Origin: an uncultured Bacilli bacterium
GTDB lineage: Bacteria > Bacillota_I > Bacilli_A > RF39 > UBA660
NCBI GenBank assembly: GCA_947625005.1
Contig: CANQNA010000049.1
Location: 1-9,417 of the forward strand
Reading direction: 5' to 3'
Length of the DNA: 9,417 nt
Made by a program: the position numbers and the translations under genes. Within the stretch, counting starts at the first letter, position 1, and each line of letters opens with the position of its first letter. The notes under the pieces are model-generated. The model had not been told where the DNA came from and made no database searches. It saw only the letters and a program-made list of their open reading frames with translations. This document shows positions 5,338 through 9,417 of the stretch, piece after piece.

Positions 5338-8187
5338 CTACTTTGCATAATAATCATTAATTGATTTTCTTCTTTTCTTTATTGCAATAATTATTATACC
5401 ACAAATTATTACAAAAACACCACTTAATAATCCTATCATTTCAATTTTTTTATTATATTGATCTTTTTTAATATCAAGAGTATATTCTTTTGCTTGACCA
5501 TTTTCTGCTACTACTTTAATTCTAACAGTACTAAAGGCAGTTAAGTTGTCATTCCCTCTTATATACACCTCTGAAGTATTATTTTGAGGAGTAGCTGCTA
5601 TTACCAAAGTTTTTTCAGTTTTGATTTTAACCTCATAATCATATTTATTAGGTTCAAAATTAATATTATAACCATCAACTGATAACATACTTAATTGAGT
5701 ATCACTAGAAATATTTAAACCATTTTCTTTTCTTAAAATGTTAAGAGAATAAATATTTTTCTTTCCCTCTTCATTAACGACTTCTATCTTTATATTATTA
5801 TATCCAGTTTCTAATAAAATATTAGTATTACTTATAGTTTCTTTTTCTCCATTTTTATAACGATATAAAGTAACTGAATCTCCACCATTTTCTGCTAAAG
5901 CATAAATATCAATTGCATCAACTTCATTTTCTACAGTTGTATTATATTCAAAAGTATTTTTATCAAAACTAATGTAAGCTTTTGATAAACTTAAAGAAGA
6001 TAATAATGCATTTTTACTAGAAGTTGTTTCCTTACCATTTTTTACAAAAGTTAAAGTATATGCTCTAATTGATCCTCTTTCACTTTGAACTTTTAAAGCT
6101 ACTGTTGTAGAATTCTCAGTTAATTTTACTTTTCTTGGCCCATATCCATCCACAAAAGATGCTTTAGTATTGGCTAATTCTCCATTTATACTAACAGTCT
6201 TCTTGTTCTTTCCTACACTTATAGTATAGTCTGTTTTATAAGGATCAAAATCAATTTTACCTTCACTAACAGTTATATTTTTTAATAAATTGCTAGAATC
6301 TCTGTCATCTTTTCTAGTAACTATGATAGTATAAGTTCTTATTTTTCCATTTTTATCTTGAATCTTTAATAAAATAGTATTTATACCATAATCCAAAACT
6401 ACAGTACGAGGCTCATAACCCACTACAAATTTTGAATCATTACTTGTTAATGTTGCATAAACAGTAATAGTTTTTGAATCAGTTGTAAGTTTATAAGCAG
6501 TATCAAATGGATTGAATCCATCTGCTAATATCTCACTATTTTTATTTAAAGCATTATTAAGTCTTACATAATTTTCTGAAGTTATTTCATTAGCTGCATT
6601 AGCATCTGCAAATAATTCTGTATTTAATAAATCACCATTTGCATTTCTAATTTCCAAATTTTTAACTGTAGTATCAGAATTTATAGTATCTATTACACTA
6701 CCCATTGCTGCATAGGAAATAGAATCATTATTATCAATTGTCCATAAGAAAATTGTTCCTGGTTCACTTTCAACAGAATAAGTTCCTCGAGCATCAAAAA
6801 TCCAATTAGAATTTATAGTTGGCTGTTCATAATAACTACTTGCATAATATCCTTTAATTCCAACTTCTGAATTTCCTGAAAAAGTTATAGTCCCAAATCC
6901 ATCACTTCTTACTTTACCATTTGTAATAGAAGTAATTTGTGGCCTATTTTGAGATTTACAATTTAATTCATACGTCTTATAACAAACTCCTTCAGAATTA
7001 CATGTATTATTAACTATATTTGTTGTTGAAACATTATCTAAAGTATAACCACTTGCACAACTGAAAAGTTCAGTATAATCATCAGAAATTGGAGTTTCTA
7101 TATAATCATCATTTTGTTTTACAGAATTATAACAAACTGTAACTCTATTTTTCCCTGTTGCCCCTGTTATCTTTTCAGAATTTTGACAAGCATTTTTTGT
7201 ATTTTCATAACAAGCATAATAATTTACATTTGCACTTAATTTAATAGAATTACCTGTAACTAATTTACCAGAACAATTTACATCTACTCCATCATCATCT
7301 GCTGCCCATCCAATAAATTTTCTACCATTATGAGTTAAATTAGAAGTATCTGGAGTAGAAACTTTTTCTCCACCATTTCCTTCTATCTTACATACACCAG
7401 CTTTTTCCGTTTGAGTATTAGCACATTCTAATCCATAACCTGTGATTTCTTCACCATTAATTACGCTTGCTTGATGAAAATAAACGGTATATCTTGAGGT
7501 ATAATTATCTCTAGGTTGATATGTTAAAAGATTTCTATATACTGTTCCATAAGCTTTTTCAAAAATATTACTATCTGTATGTTTTACTTGATCAAAATCA
7601 CAATATTCATAAGCAACACCATACGCTCTAGCAGAATTATTATATTTTATGTAACAATCAGTAACATGAATTGCATCTCCTTGATAAACAGTTTCTCCAG
7701 ATACATAAGCGTTTTCTAAAACATAACGAATCTTTTCGTTATCAACAGTAGTTCTTGTTTCATCTGTATATAATACACTTTCTTCGTAACAAGCATAGTA
7801 TACAGTATGTTTTGAAGTATCAAATTTTTCATAAATTTCCAAATCCCTAGTAGTACAATTTGGATCTAAACTCCAAAACATAAGATATCTACCATTTCTT
7901 TGAGAAAAGTGAACACCTTCTGGAGCACTGTAAACTTGTATTGATGCACCTTTAACATTAGCACCATAAACCCCTTCTCTAATTTTTTCAAATCCAGAAG
8001 TATTAAAGCCCTTCTCACTTCCTGAACTCATATCTAAAATAATTCCATATTTTAAATCTTCAGCATAATTTTCTGCTAATGAATTATCTATTTTAACAAT
8101 ATTATTGTCTCTAAAATAGTACATTCCCAAAAAAAACATAGCACAAATAATTAATATTATTCCAAACTTTAATTTTTGTTTTTTCAC
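5338..8187 (-). CDS. Large surface protein: Cys-containing InlB-like repeats and four cadherin-like domains, anchored at both ends
   Basis: This is a 949-residue protein starting with GTG (8187-8185), supported by TAGGTG 5 nt upstream; the overlapping ATG is out of frame and stops at once. An N-terminal helix (about 8-24) lacks a clear cleavage site. An extracellular region (about 45-410) holds 14 Cys and two InlB/Flg_new-type repeats: about 72-135 (FWSLDPNC then YYACYE) and about 232-328 (NGRKFIGW then YYACYE). An Ig-like segment covers about 413-500. Four cadherin-like (PF12733-type) domains lie at about 553-625, 632-716, 727-819 and 829-908. A C-terminal helix (914-936) leads to a basic tail. 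The first two cadherin-like domains share FV-x-GY-x-PR-x-V-x-L (587-598 and 678-689). These modules occur in adhesins and other surface proteins; no enzyme motif was seen. It is first in the unit behind the promoter at 8212-8240 and lies 8 bp from the 228-residue gene. Confidence 0.85.
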   Translation of the reverse strand: MKKQKLKFGIILIICAMFFLGMYYFRDNNIVKIDNSLAENYAEDLKYGIILDMSSGSEKGFNTSGFEKIREGVYGANVKGASIQVYSAPEGVHFSQRNGRYLMFWSLDPNCTTRDLEIYEKFDTSKHTVYYACYEESVLYTDETRTTVDNEKIRYVLENAYVSGETVYQGDAIHVTDCYIKYNNSARAYGVAYEYCDFDQVKHTDSNIFEKAYGTVYRNLLTYQPRDNYTSRYTVYFHQASVINGEEITGYGLECANTQTEKAGVCKIEGNGGEKVSTPDTSNLTHNGRKFIGWAADDDGVDVNCSGKLVTGNSIKLSANVNYYACYENTKNACQNSEKITGATGKNRVTVCYNSVKQNDDYIETPISDDYTELFSCASGYTLDNVSTTNIVNNTCNSEGVCYKTYELNCKSQNRPQITSITNGKVRSDGFGTITFSGNSEVGIKGYYASSYYEQPTINSNWIFDARGTYSVESEPGTIFLWTIDNNDSISYAAMGSVIDTINSDTTVKNLEIRNANGDLLNTELFADANAANEITSENYVRLNNALNKNSEILADGFNPFDTAYKLTTDSKTITVYATLTSNDSKFVVGYEPRTVVLDYGINTILLKIQDKNGKIRTYTIIVTRKDDRDSSNLLKNITVSEGKIDFDPYKTDYTISVGKNKKTVSINGELANTKASFVDGYGPRKVKLTENSTTVALKVQSERGSIRAYTLTFVKNGKETTSSKNALLSSLSLSKAYISFDKNTFEYNTTVENEVDAIDIYALAENGGDSVTLYRYKNGEKETISNTNILLETGYNNIKIEVVNEEGKKNIYSLNILRKENGLNISSDTQLSMLSVDGYNINFEPNKYDYEVKIKTEKTLVIAATPQNNTSEVYIRGNDNLTAFSTVRIKVVAENGQAKEYTLDIKKDQYNKKIEMIGLLSGVFVIICGIIIIAIKKRRKSINDYYAK

Positions 8188-8211
8188 ATGAACACCTACC
8201 CTACTATAAAA

Positions 8212-8240
8212 ATAATAGCATTAAATATTTGTTTACGCAA
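8212..8240 (-). promoter_or_regulatory. Extended -10 promoter of the 949-residue surface-protein gene
   Basis: On the minus strand TTGCGT (8240-8235), a 17-bp spacer ending in TGC, and TATTAT (8217-8212) form an extended -10 sigma-A promoter. Initiation near 8205 gives a leader of about 18 nt containing TAGGTG. The -35 resembles the TTGCGA of the YfhO promoter. Confidence 0.6.
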
Positions 8241-8269
8241 TCAAAAATTATGTTGATTTTTAATCTCTT

Positions 8270-8863
8270 TTATTGCTTTTTTATTATAAAAACAATAAAT
8301 AAAATAAGAAAAAAAATCACTATTCCAACAGAATATTTATTTATAATAAAAACTATTTTACTCCAATTACTTTCTAGTATAACACCACTAAAAATTAATA
8401 TAGTATTCCACATTAGAGAGCCAAAAAAAGTATAAATTAAGAAGTTTTTTAAATCCATATCATTCATACCTGCAGGAAGCGATATTAAACTTCTTACAAC
8501 TGGAACAAAACGACAAACAAAAACAGTAATGTCCCCTTTTTCTTTAAACCATTTTTCTGATTTATCTAAATCTGTTTCTTTTATAAATAATAATTTACCT
8601 ATTTTTGTAGAGCAAAATTTTTTCAAAGTATTAATATTTAAACGTTTACCTATAAAATATAAAATTAAAGCCCCTACAATTGATCCTATAGTAGAAAATA
8701 AAATAATTAATAAAACATTAAGATTAGTATTTTTTACCATAAAACCACTGAAACCTAATATTACTTCACTAGGAATTGGAGGAAATAAATTTTCTAATGC
8801 AATTAAAATTAAAATACCTAAGTAACTATACTTCTGCATTATAGCTATAATAAATTTTTCCAT
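8270..8863 (-). CDS. DedA-family (VTT-domain) membrane protein
   Basis: This 197-residue protein is full length for DedA. Residues 24-34 (ENLFPPIPSEV) carry the conserved acidic/proline motif with E24 and E33. The re-entrant region 60-72 has G-x-x-x-G and YFIG. CRFVPVVRSLISLPAGM (117-133) carries the conserved Arg residues R118 and R124 and the PAGM turn, then W152 and two more helices to a KKQ tail. Family members move membrane lipids; some Gram-positive DedA proteins (UptA/YngC type) return undecaprenyl-phosphate to the inner leaflet, which would support wall and glycopolymer synthesis. The exact substrate here is not decided by sequence. GGGTGG lies only 3-4 nt before the ATG. It sits between a terminator upstream and the surface-protein promoter downstream, so it is probably a single-gene unit. 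Confidence 0.9.
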   Translation of the reverse strand: MEKFIIAIMQKYSYLGILILIALENLFPPIPSEVILGFSGFMVKNTNLNVLLIILFSTIGSIVGALILYFIGKRLNINTLKKFCSTKIGKLLFIKETDLDKSEKWFKEKGDITVFVCRFVPVVRSLISLPAGMNDMDLKNFLIYTFFGSLMWNTILIFSGVILESNWSKIVFIINKYSVGIVIFFLILFIVFIIKKQ

Positions 8864-8878
8864 AATCCACCCAGTAAA

Positions 8879-8884
8879 ATTATA
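8879..8884 (-). promoter_or_regulatory. Possible -10 element of the DedA gene
   Basis: A perfect TATAAT lies 15 nt before the ATG, inside the T-rich tail of the upstream terminator. No convincing -35 occurs at 16-18 bp (the sequence there is CGAGTA, within the terminator hairpin), so DedA may instead be expressed by terminator read-through. Confidence 0.25.
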
Positions 8885-8886
8885 TT

Positions 8887-8913
8887 AAAAAAAATACGAA
8901 ATACTCGTATTTT
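8887..8913 (-). terminator. Strong Rho-independent terminator after the ferritin-like gene
   Basis: A perfect 9-bp stem (AAAATACGA 8913-8905 on the minus strand, paired with TCGTATTTT 8899-8891) with a 5-nt loop runs straight into eight T (8894-8887). It overlaps the stop codon of the 143-residue gene. Confidence 0.85.
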
Positions 8914-9343
8914 ATAAATATTCTTTTAACACTTCAACTGCAACTTCTTGCATAGAAACATATTTATTAATAATGTCTACTACTTTTTCATCCAAGGCTT
9001 TATTATTTAAAATTTTTTTACCTTCAATAATTCCCATATTAACTCCCTGCAATAACAATTCAGCAATCTTGGAATTACTTTTATCTGTTAAAGTTTTCAT
9101 TTCTATTCCATACCAAGTCATAGTCTTAGTCATTGCATTTGTTTTATGAGGTTCTCCATTATTATATTCTGGATATATTTTTTCTACTCTTTTAGCAATG
9201 TCTTCATAATCAGAATATTGTTTTTTTAAAACATTTTTTAGCTTTTCATCTTCTACTTTATCTAAAGTAAAATGAATAGCATCCATTCCCATGCAAGCGC
9301 CTTTATTAATTTCATCTAAAGCATTTATATTATCTTTATCCAT
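8912..9343 (-). CDS. Conserved all-helical protein, possibly ferritin-like (DUF2383-like), function unknown
   Basis: This is a 143-residue soluble protein with no signal peptide or membrane helix. The predicted structure is four long amphipathic helices, about 5-30, 32-55, 68-108 and 112-142. Notable segments are INKGACMGMDAI (12-23), YPEYNNGEPHKT (57-68), MTWYGIEMKTLTDKSNSKIAE (75-95, Met- and Trp-containing) and QGVNMGIIEGKK (99-110). The pattern resembles small four-helix ferritin-like proteins common in Clostridia and related groups. Acidic residues and H67 are present, but I cannot assign a metal site. The start is well supported by AGGAGG 6 nt before the ATG. The terminator overlaps its stop, so it is a separate unit unrelated to the surface genes. 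The 74 bp upstream (9344-9417) hold that ribosome site and AT-rich sequence, with a possible TATATT at 9367-9362 but no good -35. Confidence 0.8.
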   Translation of the reverse strand: MDKDNINALDEINKGACMGMDAIHFTLDKVEDEKLKNVLKKQYSDYEDIAKRVEKIYPEYNNGEPHKTNAMTKTMTWYGIEMKTLTDKSNSKIAELLLQGVNMGIIEGKKILNNKALDEKVVDIINKYVSMQEVAVEVLKEYL

Positions 9344-9417
9344 AATAATCCTCCTAATTTTAATATAATCGAAAATATTAAATTCATACTAAAATTAAAA
9401 ATAAATATATTATTTAG

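Noticed and set aside
8240..8264. 9-bp hairpin after the DedA stop as a terminator
   Set aside because: The stem is all A-U with one G-U, no T run follows it, and it overlaps the -35 of the next promoter; too weak to call.
8229..8825. Two plus-strand ORFs (8229-8435 and 8529-8825)
   Set aside because: They lie antisense to the well-supported DedA gene, lack family features and good ribosome sites, and have the composition of a reversed hydrophobic gene.

Overview
The window is very AT-rich DNA in which every convincing gene lies on the minus strand. Strong AGGAGG-type ribosome binding sites, sigma-A-like promoters with 17-bp spacers, TGA used as a stop codon (4643-4645), and tryptophans encoded by TGG point to a low-GC Gram-positive (Bacillota/Bacilli-like) bacterium using the standard code. 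The family mix (YfhO, DedA, cadherin-like beta-sandwich and InlB-type repeat proteins) resembles uncultured gut Bacilli or walled relatives of the Mollicutes; that placement is inference. No RNA gene, IS element, CRISPR array or gene-free stretch above 300 bp was seen.

In the direction of transcription (high to low coordinates): a small helical ferritin-like protein of unknown function (9343-8912) ends in a strong intrinsic terminator. A DedA membrane protein follows (8863-8270). A promoter at 8240-8212 then starts a surface-protein block: a 949-residue double-anchored multidomain protein (8187-5338) and, 8 bp later, a 228-residue Cys-rich protein ending in an SPDTG / membrane segment / Lys tail (5329-4643). 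A promoter and an attenuator-like terminator precede a 373-residue protein with a Cys-rich head, Thr-rich linker and two cadherin-like domains (4556-3435). This overlaps a 144-residue VirB2/T4SS-pilin-like two-helix membrane protein (3448-3014), which ends in a terminator. After a 118-bp regulatory gap containing three related dyads, a new unit begins: a YfhO-family GT-C membrane protein (2873-351), a small pilin-like Cys-rich protein (322-59), and the start of a further small membrane protein (from 50) that looks frameshifted at the window edge.

The window reads as an envelope/surface locus. Four or five consecutive exported proteins have cysteines almost only in their extracellular parts and in even numbers (14, 8, 8, 4 and 6), which is unusual for a Gram-positive and suggests disulfide-stabilised surface structures. 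The two large proteins share a near-identical membrane-proximal cadherin-like domain, and a VirB2-like and a pilin-like protein sit in the same neighbourhood. I infer an uncharacterised surface appendage or adhesion module; YfhO could supply glycosylation and DedA lipid-carrier recycling, but no function is proven by the sequence alone.
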